A DNA stretch of 7,173 nucleotides from DATDCV01 sp036524155 (lineage in GTDB: Bacteria; Verrucomicrobiota; Verrucomicrobiia; Limisphaerales; UBA8199). Location of the stretch: positions 1 through 7,173 of the forward strand of contig DATDCV010000447.1 of NCBI GenBank assembly GCA_036524155.1, read 5' to 3'. This document shows, one piece after another, positions 1 through 7,062 of the stretch. The notes beneath the pieces are model-generated. The model saw only the letters and a list, made by a program, of their open reading frames with translations, was not told the DNA's origin and searched no databases. The position numbers were made by a program, and so were the translations under genes. Within the stretch, counting starts at the first letter, position 1. Each line of letters begins with the position of its first letter.

Positions 1-264
1 CATGCCGGCGACGGCAACATCCACACCAATGTCATGGTCGATCTGAACCAGCCGGGAGCTCGAGAGCGCAGCCGCGCGGCGTTGGACGACTTATTCACCC
101 AGGTGCTGTCCTGGGGCGGAGCCATCACCGGCGAGCACGGCATCGGTCTGGCCAAGCAACCCTGGTGGCCCCAGGCCGTTTCGCGCGAAGTGCGAGCGCT
201 CCACCGCGCGATCAAGAAAGCGCTGGACCCGAAAGCCATTCTGAATCCCGGCAAGTTCGTTTAG
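1..264 (+). CDS. FAD-linked oxidase, GlcD/D-lactate dehydrogenase type (C-terminal fragment)
   Basis: This is the C-terminal end (87 residues) of a flavoprotein of the glycolate oxidase GlcD / D-lactate dehydrogenase family. The reading frame is open from base 1, so the start and the FAD-binding PCMH domain lie outside the window. Three family signatures of the FAD-oxidase C-terminal domain are visible: HAGDGNIH at fragment residues 1-8, GGAITGEHGIG at 39-49, and DPKAILNPGKFV at the extreme C terminus (76-87). In this family the HxGDGNxH and GEHGIG motifs line the active site near the flavin and substrate. Members oxidise 2-hydroxy acids such as glycolate or D-lactate and pass electrons to the respiratory chain or a partner subunit. 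The substrate cannot be told from this fragment. The protein ends at the normal place for the family, so the gene is not truncated biologically. The next gene starts about 135 bases downstream. Confidence 0.93.
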   Translation, partial: HAGDGNIHTNVMVDLNQPGARERSRAALDDLFTQVLSWGGAITGEHGIGLAKQPWWPQAVSREVRALHRAIKKALDPKAILNPGKFV

Positions 265-322
265 AAAGTGGGTGCCATTAGTGCTCAGCAGGACAGGCGT
301 TCTGCGTTTCTCCGATTTGAAT

Positions 323-352
323 TTGCTTGATTTAAAACCGGAGATTTATTAT
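323..352 (+). promoter_or_regulatory. Candidate sigma-70-type promoter upstream of the CotH/LTD gene
   Basis: A TTGCTT box (323-328) and a TATTAT box (347-352, five of six bases matching TATAAT) are separated by 18 bases. They sit in a distinctly AT-richer patch of an otherwise GC-rich window. Transcription would begin near 359, leaving a leader of about 40 bases before the GTG/ATG cluster at 400-412. The inverted repeat AAACCG (335-340) / CGGTTT (355-360) brackets the -10 box and could be an operator. The -35 box is weak and promoter consensus in this phylum is poorly defined, so this is a pattern match only. Confidence 0.35.
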
Positions 353-399
353 GTCGGTTTCGACGTTGGCAGCGACTTTGTTTCGCTGAGCCACCTGGG

Positions 400-3300
400 G
401 TGATGACGGGCATGATAAGGGTGCTCATTCTTGGTTTCGCGCGGGCGGCTGTGGCCGTCCTCCCGCTATGTTCCAGTCACGGCGCGGTAGTTATCAACGA
501 ATTCGTAGCGGCCTCGAGCGAGCGGCGGCTGGCCCGCGACGCGGAAGGGGTGGCGCGCTTGGGCACCGGCCTGGCTTGGAACGATCCGGCTTTCAACGAC
601 GCAAGCTGGAGTAATGGGTTCCTTCCCGCCGGCTACGGTTTCACGGGGCTTGTTCTGGATCTCGCTTCCTCGATGAAGGACAAGACCCCTTCCATTTTCC
701 TGCGCAAGGCCTTCGTGGCTTCGACGGCACAAGCGGAGTCCACCAATCAGTTGGTGCTGGCGGTGCAGTATAACGACGGCTTTGTAGCGTATCTCAACGG
801 TCGCGAGGTGGCCCGGCACAATTGCGGGCCGACGAACCATTATGTGTTCGCGAACGAACCCGCCGCCAACATCAGCACGAACAGTGGTGTGGTCGATATC
901 GCGCTCGGACGCGCGGCGGCGTGGTTGGTGCCGGGACGTAACGTGCTGGCTGTTCAGGCGCATAATGCGGAGCAACCGTCCACCATCAACGATCCCACGC
1001 GCATTACCAAACACCTGCCGACGCCTGAGTTTCGGATCAATGTCGGGCTGCGAATCGCGCCGCCCGACACCAATGCGGCACCCAGCTACCTGATCCAGGT
1101 CGGCAGCAACGGCGGCCTGTGGAAATATTTCGTGGGCCGGGCCGAACCTTCCGGCGGCTTGGTGGACCTGGGGCTCTTGACCCGCACGTTTGTGCCGCCC
1201 ACAGGAGAAGAAGACGACTTCGATTCGCCCTCGGCGTTTTCCGACTGGGTGGAACTGCACAACGACGGAGCGGTGCCGGCGAATCTGGCAGGCTGGAGCC
1301 TCACCGACGACGAGAACAACGCAGGGAAATGGCGGTTCCCGACGAACGCCACGGTCCCCGCCTTCGGATTTCTGGTGATCTTGTGCGACAACCGTGACGA
1401 GGCAAATGCGCCGGCTGGTCCGGCGACTTACCTGCACACGAATTTCCGGCTGAACGACGAGGGTGGCTATTTGGGGTTATTTGACGACGCCGGCCGGTTC
1501 GTGGACGGACTGCCGGTGCATTACCCGCCCCAGGTTTCTTATTGTTCTTACGGCCGCAACCCCGCCGATCCGACCCAGTTCGTTTACCTGGCCACCGCCT
1601 CGCCGGGCACGACAAATTTTGGCGACGTTTTCAGCGGGCGGACCGGGGATCTGGAATTTACGGATGCTCTGGGCACCAACCAGCCCGGAGGGCTTTACAC
1701 CAACTCTAGCCTGACGCTTCACCTGCGCCCCGAGATGCCGGGTGATATTGTCCGTTACACACTTGATGGGTCCGAGCCGACGGAATGGCATGGGTTTACC
1801 TACACAAACCCGTTGGTGCTGACGCAGACGCTGGACAAGACGGGTCTGGTGGTACGGGCACGCACGGTCCTGCCGGACAAAGTGCCATCGCGGGTCAAAA
1901 CCTACACCTATATCCTGCGGCAGCCTGCCGGGCTCAAGAAGAACGCCGTGCTCTGCTTTACTGGTGAACCGGGCCTGACCTTTTACGATCCGGACGGGCT
2001 CATGGCGATCTACGGCGGACAATACCCGACGAACGGCAACATGATCTGGCTGGCCAACGGGCCGCAGTCGTATAATTGGGCGATTGGGGATGGCTCGCCC
2101 TTCGAGCGTGAAGTCCGTCTCGAATACTACTTCCCGCCCGGATTGTATCCGACCAACCAGGAGCCGCTGCGCGGTAACATTGGCCTGCGGCTGAGCGCGA
2201 GCTCCTACTCGCGGCCACGGCTCAAACTCACCAACCCTGAAGGCACTTCGCCCTGGCCCAACTCAGCCAGTCAGAAACCCTCGTTTAATCTTTTTTTCAA
2301 CGGCGAGTTCGGCCCCGGGAAACTCGACTACAACCTTTACACCAACTACACGACGCGCGAGTTCGAGCATCTGCGGTTGCGCGCCGGCAAGAACGACATA
2401 TCCAATCCGTTTATCACCGACGAGCTGGTGCGCCGGCTCTACCTGGACATGGGACAGGCCGGCGCACGGGGCTTGTTTTGTTCCGTCTATGTCAACGGGA
2501 TCTACCGGGGCATCTTCAATCTGTGCGAGCGTTTCCGGGAGCAGTTTTTCCAGGCGCACTTTCGCAGCGACCTCGCCTGGGACGTTAACTACATCAACAC
2601 GTGGGTGAGCGGCGACAGCGTGGTTTTCAACCAACTCCTGGCCGCGCTGGACCGCGACCTGCTCAGCGCGGCGAATTGGCAGGCGGTGACCAATCTCGTC
2701 GACCTGGACAACACGGCGGACTATTACCTGTTGAATATCTACTGCGCGATGTGGGATTGGCCGGGCAACAACTATGTTGTCGCGCGCGAGCGCTCCTCCG
2801 GTCCGCTCAGCCGGTTCCGGTTCGGTGTTTGGGATGCCGAAGGCGCTTTTGCCGTCATCACCAGCTCCCGCTCCACGGCCTACAACACCATCACCAACGA
2901 CCTCATCGTCCCGCCCAGCAGCTCGAAATACACCGTCGGTCTGTCCCGAATCTTCCGCCGCCTCTCCACCAGCCCGGAGTTCCGGCTGCTTTTCGCAGAC
3001 CATATCAACGAGCGGATGTTCAACGGCGGAGTGCTCGACGACCGCGACCCGGATGGCGCCGGTCCGCGCAAGCATCATGTGGCGGAACGCCTGGACGAGC
3101 TGGTGAAGGAAGCTGGCGACCTGGTCAAATACAGTAGCGGTCAGGCTATCAAACAGACGGCGTTCACTGCCTGGTGGGGATCGACCAACGGCCGCCGCGC
3201 TTACCTGCTGGGGAATACGCCGGGTCGACAGCAGTTTCGGGACTCAGGTTTCTGGCCGGTGACTGAGCCGCCGGTCTTCGGCCAGCACGGCGGCGCCGTG

Positions 3301-4512
3301 TACCCGGGCTTTACCCTTTCCATCACCTCGTTTGTGGCTTCAGCCGGCCAGACTGCGAACATCTACTTCACGACCGACGGGTCGGACCCGCGGCGCCCGG
3401 GTGGCGCCCTTCAGGCCTCGGCGCAACTTTATAGCGACCCAATCCTCATTCCGGGCCTGGTCACGATCAAAGCGCGCGCCCGCAATAATAGCACGGGCGA
3501 GTGGAGCCCTCTGACCGCGGCGACGTTTGCGCCCGACGCCGTGCCTGCCTCCGCCGCCAACCTGGTATTGGCGGAACTCATGTACCATCCTCCGGACGCG
3601 ACTGCCGCCGAACTGGCCGCGGGTTATAACAACGCGGACGATTTCGAGTTCGCCCGACTTCAGAACATCGGGCCGTCTCCGATCGACCTGGCGGGTGTGG
3701 GATTTACGGATGGGGTCACCTTCGATTTCACGGCTTCGCCTGCGCGCTTTCTCGGTTCGGGCGGCAATATCCTTGTGGTGGCCAACCTGGGTGCATTCCA
3801 ACAGCGCTATGGGCACGCCTGCGATCCGCTCATCGCCGGTGTGTATGGTGGCAGCTTCGCCAATGGCGGCGAACGGGTGCAACTGGTGGACGCCAACGGC
3901 CTCACGATCCGGGACTTCACCTACGATGATGTTTCCCCGTGGCCGGCGGCCGCCGATGGGGACGGTCCTTCTCTGGTTCTGCTGGAACCGGGCCTCAATC
4001 CCGACCACGCGGACCCGTCAAGCTGGACCGTCTCGTCCATCCCCGGCGGATTGCCATCGGGCAGCCCCAGCCCTCAGTCCTACGCCGCCTGGCGCGCGTT
4101 CATCTGGGACCCGGTGATTGCCGCCGACGACTCCGTCTCCGGGCCGGGTGCTGACCCCGACGGCGACGGGGTCTGCAATGCCCTCGAATACGCTTTTGGC
4201 TCGGACCCACTGCGTCGCTCTGCCCAACCGGTGATCGAGGTTTCCACGGACGACTTCGACAGTGACCTGCATTTGATGGTGACGGTCCGGCTCTCGCCGT
4301 GGGCTCGGGACGCCATTTTCGCGTGGGAGTCCAGCTCCGACCTCCTCAACTGGGAATCGGCGGCTTCTTCCCTCGATCTAGTCAGTTCAGAACCGTCCCC
4401 GGCCGGCCTGGCGGAGCAGCGCTTCCGTGAACTTTCGCCGCTGTCTGCCAATGCCTTGCGGTTCCTGCGGCTGCAGGTTTCCGTTTGTCCCCAGAACTGT
4501 CTCGCTGATTGA
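400..4512 (+). CDS. Exported CotH-kinase / lamin-tail-domain protein
   Basis: This encodes a large exported protein of the verrucomicrobial CotH/LTD type. Starts at 400 (GTG), 403 (ATG) and 412 (ATG) are all possible; the longest is given, but 412 yields the neatest signal peptide. Rough domain order: signal peptide 1-29; first lamin-tail strand (VVINEFVAASS) 30-40; beta-sandwich, galactose-binding-like domain 58-220 (YNDGFVAYLNGREV core); rest of LTD 275-408 (SDWVELHNDG, GWSLTDD); chitobiase-C-like domain 418-507 (YTLDGSEPT at 453); CotH domain about 515-953; second chitobiase-C-like domain 955-1045 (TTDGSDP); second LTD 1048-1200; a DPDGDG calcium loop 1252-1263 with EF-hand spacing (D1252, D1254, D1256, N1260, E1263); and a C-terminal domain with WESSSDLLNWES. 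CotH hallmarks are NGIYRGIFNLCERF (699-712), DNTADYYLLN (770-779), D786, N790 and WDAEGAF (811-817). CotH relatives can phosphorylate proteins using ATP. Whether this one is active, and its target, is unknown. A role in surface binding or polymer use is inference. Confidence 0.9.
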   Translation: MMTGMIRVLILGFARAAVAVLPLCSSHGAVVINEFVAASSERRLARDAEGVARLGTGLAWNDPAFNDASWSNGFLPAGYGFTGLVLDLASSMKDKTPSIFLRKAFVASTAQAESTNQLVLAVQYNDGFVAYLNGREVARHNCGPTNHYVFANEPAANISTNSGVVDIALGRAAAWLVPGRNVLAVQAHNAEQPSTINDPTRITKHLPTPEFRINVGLRIAPPDTNAAPSYLIQVGSNGGLWKYFVGRAEPSGGLVDLGLLTRTFVPPTGEEDDFDSPSAFSDWVELHNDGAVPANLAGWSLTDDENNAGKWRFPTNATVPAFGFLVILCDNRDEANAPAGPATYLHTNFRLNDEGGYLGLFDDAGRFVDGLPVHYPPQVSYCSYGRNPADPTQFVYLATASPGTTNFGDVFSGRTGDLEFTDALGTNQPGGLYTNSSLTLHLRPEMPGDIVRYTLDGSEPTEWHGFTYTNPLVLTQTLDKTGLVVRARTVLPDKVPSRVKTYTYILRQPAGLKKNAVLCFTGEPGLTFYDPDGLMAIYGGQYPTNGNMIWLANGPQSYNWAIGDGSPFEREVRLEYYFPPGLYPTNQEPLRGNIGLRLSASSYSRPRLKLTNPEGTSPWPNSASQKPSFNLFFNGEFGPGKLDYNLYTNYTTREFEHLRLRAGKNDISNPFITDELVRRLYLDMGQAGARGLFCSVYVNGIYRGIFNLCERFREQFFQAHFRSDLAWDVNYINTWVSGDSVVFNQLLAALDRDLLSAANWQAVTNLVDLDNTADYYLLNIYCAMWDWPGNNYVVARERSSGPLSRFRFGVWDAEGAFAVITSSRSTAYNTITNDLIVPPSSSKYTVGLSRIFRRLSTSPEFRLLFADHINERMFNGGVLDDRDPDGAGPRKHHVAERLDELVKEAGDLVKYSSGQAIKQTAFTAWWGSTNGRRAYLLGNTPGRQQFRDSGFWPVTEPPVFGQHGGAVYPGFTLSITSFVASAGQTANIYFTTDGSDPRRPGGALQASAQLYSDPILIPGLVTIKARARNNSTGEWSPLTAATFAPDAVPASAANLVLAELMYHPPDATAAELAAGYNNADDFEFARLQNIGPSPIDLAGVGFTDGVTFDFTASPARFLGSGGNILVVANLGAFQQRYGHACDPLIAGVYGGSFANGGERVQLVDANGLTIRDFTYDDVSPWPAAADGDGPSLVLLEPGLNPDHADPSSWTVSSIPGGLPSGSPSPQSYAAWRAFIWDPVIAADDSVSGPGADPDGDGVCNALEYAFGSDPLRRSAQPVIEVSTDDFDSDLHLMVTVRLSPWARDAIFAWESSSDLLNWESAASSLDLVSSEPSPAGLAEQRFRELSPLSANALRFLRLQVSVCPQNCLAD

Positions 4513-4914
4513 GCGGGTTGAACGGCACCCTACCGTGAACGCGGCCAGCCCGACTGCCCCAACGATGAGTGTCCCATCGTGGCGCTTGAACAGAGACGCT
4601 GACGATTTGAGGAAGAAGCGGGCGCTGCAAAAAGGAAGAGAACAATAACCTTCGTTCTAAGGCGGTCGCACTTTACCTTGATGGTGAAGAGCAATGGATG
4701 AGTTGTGACGGCACGAACTTTGTTATCCACTTGCTCGTTGTCCAGAAGCGCTTAGCAGAAAGCAGGGCTCAAGCCAGCCGCGAGGCAAGCGCAAAGGTGG
4801 AAATGTGGGTGACCCATGGGAAACCGACTCCTTTCCTCTGTAAGCATTGTCATTACTCCGTATTCCCCTGTAACCTCGGCGTGCCGGTGCTTAACAGATG
4901 GGTGGAACAAAGTT
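4513..4914. other. 402-base intergenic region without a convincing gene
   Basis: I see no supportable gene here. Short open frames exist (for example 4427-4648 and 4698-4988 on the + strand) but their products have no recognisable motif, overlap real genes at one end, and lack good ribosome-binding sites. A small inverted repeat ACGATG-7-CATCGT (4562-4567 / 4575-4580) lies about 50 bases after the CotH/LTD stop, but it has no T-run and is a poor terminator candidate. A TTGTCA box at 4847-4852 has no good -10 partner. The spacer probably contains the kinase promoter and the end of the upstream transcript. Confidence 0.6.
4901..4906 (+). promoter_or_regulatory. Ribosome-binding site that selects the kinase start
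   Basis: GGTGGA lies 8 bases before the ATG at 4915. It is an imperfect Shine-Dalgarno match, but it supports 4915 rather than the in-frame ATG at 4816. The 33 extra residues from 4816 are not family-like, whereas MKTEHICPSC is a typical beginning for this kinase family. Confidence 0.5.
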
Positions 4915-6942
4915 ATGAAAACCGAACACATTTGCCCATCGTGTCAGAAGCCGCTGCCGGAGGGCGCTCCGCAGGGGTTGTGTCCTGAATGCCTGATGAA
5001 GGCCGGTTTAGGGTCCACGGCTGCCAAACCGGGGGGCACCCCGCGCTTTGCGCCACCGTCGGTCTCCGACATCGCCAAGCTGTTCCCGCAACTGGAGATA
5101 CTCGAACTGATTGGACAGGGCGGCATGGGTGCCGTTTACCGGGCACGGCAACCCGGTTTGGACCGGTTGGTCGCGATCAAAATCCTGCCACCGGAATCGA
5201 CGGCCGAGTCGGGTTTCGCGGAGCGATTTGCGCGGGAGGCGCGGGCCTTGGCCAAGCTCGACCATCCCAACATCGTCCACGTGTATGACTTCGGCAAAGC
5301 GGCGGGTCTGCACTATTTCATCATGGAATACGTGGACGGTCTGAACCTCCGCCAACTGGAGCAAGGCGGCCGGCTTTCTTCGCGCGAGGCCCTGGAAATC
5401 ATCCCCCAGATGTGCGACGCGCTCCAGTTTGCGCACGATGAGGGCATTGTCCACCGGGACGTTAAACCCGAGAACGTAATGGTGGACCAGCGGGGGCGGG
5501 TGAAGATCACCGATTTCGGGCTGGCGAAGTTGTTGGGGCGCGAACCGGAAAGCCTGCAACTGACTGGGGCCAAGGACGTCATGGGCACGCCGCATTACAT
5601 GGCACCCGAGCAAATCGAAAAGCCCCAGGCGGTGGACCACCGGGCCGACATCTACTCGCTGGGCGTGGTGTTTTACGAATTGCTGACCGGTGAACTGCCG
5701 ATCGGCAAGTTCGCGCCGCCGTCCAGGAAAGTGGAGGTGGACGTGCGGCTGGATGAGGTGGTGTTGCATACGCTGGAAAAGGAACCGGAGCTGCGCTATC
5801 AGCATGCCAGCGAGGTGAAAACCGACGTGGAGAGCATCGCGCATACACCGGGCGCCCCGGCTCCTGCGCCTTCGCCGGCCATATCGCCAGAGGCGGCAGC
5901 GGTGGAGGACGCGCGGCGGCAAGTGAAGGGACCAGCGACCGGCCTGTTGGTGGCCGCGATCCTGAACTGGGTGGGGATTCCACTCTTTCTGCTTGTTGCG
6001 TTTTTCGTCGCGAGCGCGCGCGAGGGGGGAGCACCGAGGGCGGCGCTCGTATGGCTGCCGCTGGCGGCGCTGGTGCTCAGTGGCGTGATGCTCGTCGCCG
6101 GCTTGAAAATGAAGCGGCTTCAAGCCTACTGGCTGGCGATCGTCGGCAGCATCCTGGCCATCGTCGTGACACCCGGAAACATCGTGGGATTGCCGGTCGG
6201 CATCTGGTCTTTGGTGGTTCTGACCCAAAAGCGGGTGCGGAACTGTTTCGGCGAGGAGCATCCGCCAACGCCATTGCAGGCGGCTCCGGCTACGGCCGGG
6301 GGCGGCGTGTGGAAAGTAGCGGCGGTAATCGTGGCGGCCGTGATGCTGATCATCGCCATTCCGGCAGGGTTGCTGCTCGTGGGGATGGCCCTGCCGGCGC
6401 TGCATCGCGCCAAGGCGTCAGCCGCCGAGAGGACGGCTCAACGCGCCGAAGCGGCGCGCATGCGGTCGGCTGCCTTTGGCCCGGTGAAGGAAGTCACGTT
6501 GAACGGCCTGGAAACAGGGCGCGGAAGCGAGGCGCTGGACCTGGACAGCCAGCGAGTGCTGGATCTTCCGGTGGACATTGGAAAACGGCCGGAGAGCGAA
6601 CAGCAACAATTCCTCACGACCCAAGGCCTGGATCTTCTGGTCGAGCGCTGTCAAGGCCAGTGGGGATTGATGACCCCGGCCGGAAACGAGTTGACCCTGT
6701 CGAGCGTACCGGACGACTTCTGGATCAACGGGCCGGTTTCCCCACCGCCGGCGACCGTGAAAGCCGTCTTTGCGGAGACTATCCGTCGCGGCTGCTGGGT
6801 TGTGCACGTTCTCTCAACCAACACGCCGCCGCCGCTGACCTTCTCGTTCCGGACAGGCAACGGAGGGAAGGGGGTGCTCCGGATCACCGCCTTCGGTGAG
6901 GATCCGGATTACGCGAAGGTACAGTACAAACTGCAGCGTTGA
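4915..6942 (+). CDS. Membrane serine/threonine protein kinase with N-terminal zinc ribbon
   Basis: This is a 675-residue Hanks-type Ser/Thr kinase with all catalytic landmarks. An N-terminal zinc ribbon has CxxC pairs at C7/C10 and C23/C26. The kinase domain spans about 61-315: glycine loop GQGGMGAVY (67-75), catalytic lysine K89 in VAIKIL, E108 of helix C, catalytic loop HRDVKPEN (180-187), DFG 200-202, activation segment with LTGAKDVMGTPHYMAPE (216-232), and DIYSLG (245-250). The R181-D182 pair makes it an RD kinase, usually switched on by activation-loop phosphorylation; T217 and T225 are candidates. An Ala/Pro-rich linker (about 312-326) leads to four hydrophobic segments at roughly 343-366, 376-398, 405-419 and 422-436, then a fifth at 468-490. 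With the kinase in the cytoplasm, five helices would put the C-terminal domain (about 505-675) outside the inner membrane, where it could sense a signal; that topology is inferred. Start 4915 is preferred over 4816 on ribosome-binding-site and family grounds. The gene stands alone, so its substrates are unknown. Confidence 0.95.
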   Translation: MKTEHICPSCQKPLPEGAPQGLCPECLMKAGLGSTAAKPGGTPRFAPPSVSDIAKLFPQLEILELIGQGGMGAVYRARQPGLDRLVAIKILPPESTAESGFAERFAREARALAKLDHPNIVHVYDFGKAAGLHYFIMEYVDGLNLRQLEQGGRLSSREALEIIPQMCDALQFAHDEGIVHRDVKPENVMVDQRGRVKITDFGLAKLLGREPESLQLTGAKDVMGTPHYMAPEQIEKPQAVDHRADIYSLGVVFYELLTGELPIGKFAPPSRKVEVDVRLDEVVLHTLEKEPELRYQHASEVKTDVESIAHTPGAPAPAPSPAISPEAAAVEDARRQVKGPATGLLVAAILNWVGIPLFLLVAFFVASAREGGAPRAALVWLPLAALVLSGVMLVAGLKMKRLQAYWLAIVGSILAIVVTPGNIVGLPVGIWSLVVLTQKRVRNCFGEEHPPTPLQAAPATAGGGVWKVAAVIVAAVMLIIAIPAGLLLVGMALPALHRAKASAAERTAQRAEAARMRSAAFGPVKEVTLNGLETGRGSEALDLDSQRVLDLPVDIGKRPESEQQQFLTTQGLDLLVERCQGQWGLMTPAGNELTLSSVPDDFWINGPVSPPPATVKAVFAETIRRGCWVVHVLSTNTPPPLTFSFRTGNGGKGVLRITAFGEDPDYAKVQYKLQR

Positions 6943-7062
6943 GTATCCGGTCAGTCTTGGGTCGGAGCGCCGATTTCTAATCGGCTTAACCGCGCCGACG
7001 GCCGTGTGTAAGCCGAGTGCAACTCGGCGCTCCGGCCCAAGACTGAGGGGGTACAGCGTGGA
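6934..7062. repeat. Direct repeats flanking the palindromic element (possible target-site duplication)
   Basis: CAGCGTTGA (6934-6942) and CAGCGTGGA (7054-7062) match at eight of nine bases and abut the two ends of the palindrome. The left copy contains the last two sense codons and the TGA stop of the kinase gene. Placement exactly at both ends fits a duplication made on insertion. A chance match is possible, since the element ends were fixed by eye. Confidence 0.4.
6943..7053. repeat. Palindromic, cloverleaf-capable repeat element (MITE/REP-like)
   Basis: Arms 6951-6988 and 7009-7046 are inverted copies matching at 33 of 38 positions around a 20-base centre; weaker pairing continues outward to 6943/7054. 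Each arm contains its own hairpin: GCCGAT-5-ATCGGC (6969-6985) and GCCGAGT-3-ACTCGGC (7012-7028). The outer 18-base stem (6951-6968 with 7029-7046) is complete apart from one T:G pair. GGAGCGCCGA (6964-6973) and its inverse TCGGCGCTCC (7024-7033) form the core. The element starts immediately after the kinase stop codon. Near-identical 9-base direct repeats flank it (6934-6942 and 7054-7062). No T-run follows, so it is not a classical intrinsic terminator, though the transcript structure could still protect or end the mRNA. Its repeat status in the genome is inferred and cannot be seen from a single copy. Confidence 0.75.

Noticed and set aside
466..1437. 323-codon minus-strand open frame opposite the CotH/LTD gene, and a similar one at 2263-3078
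   Set aside because: Low-complexity Arg/Val/Gly-rich translations with no recognisable motif, overlapping clear domain sequence on the + strand.
4723..4731. DnaA-box-like TTATCCACT
   Set aside because: A single box with one mismatch, no cluster, no AT-rich unwinding region and no origin-associated genes nearby.
4847..4876. Possible kinase promoter TTGTCA-18-TAACCT
   Set aside because: The -10 box matches only half of the consensus and nothing else supports it.
4816..4914. 33-residue N-terminal extension of the kinase from ATG 4816
   Set aside because: The extension does not resemble the family. ATG 4915 has a ribosome-binding site 8 bases upstream and begins directly before the zinc ribbon.
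4698..4988. 96-codon + strand open frame before the kinase
   Set aside because: No motif or good ribosome-binding site, and it overlaps the kinase start in another frame by 74 bases. Conservation would be needed to revive it.
5008..6405. 465-codon open frame on the minus strand opposite the kinase gene
   Set aside because: It is the complementary-strand shadow of a GC-rich gene with strong codon bias. The translation is rich in His, Arg and Gln with no domain, and the + strand kinase is unambiguous.
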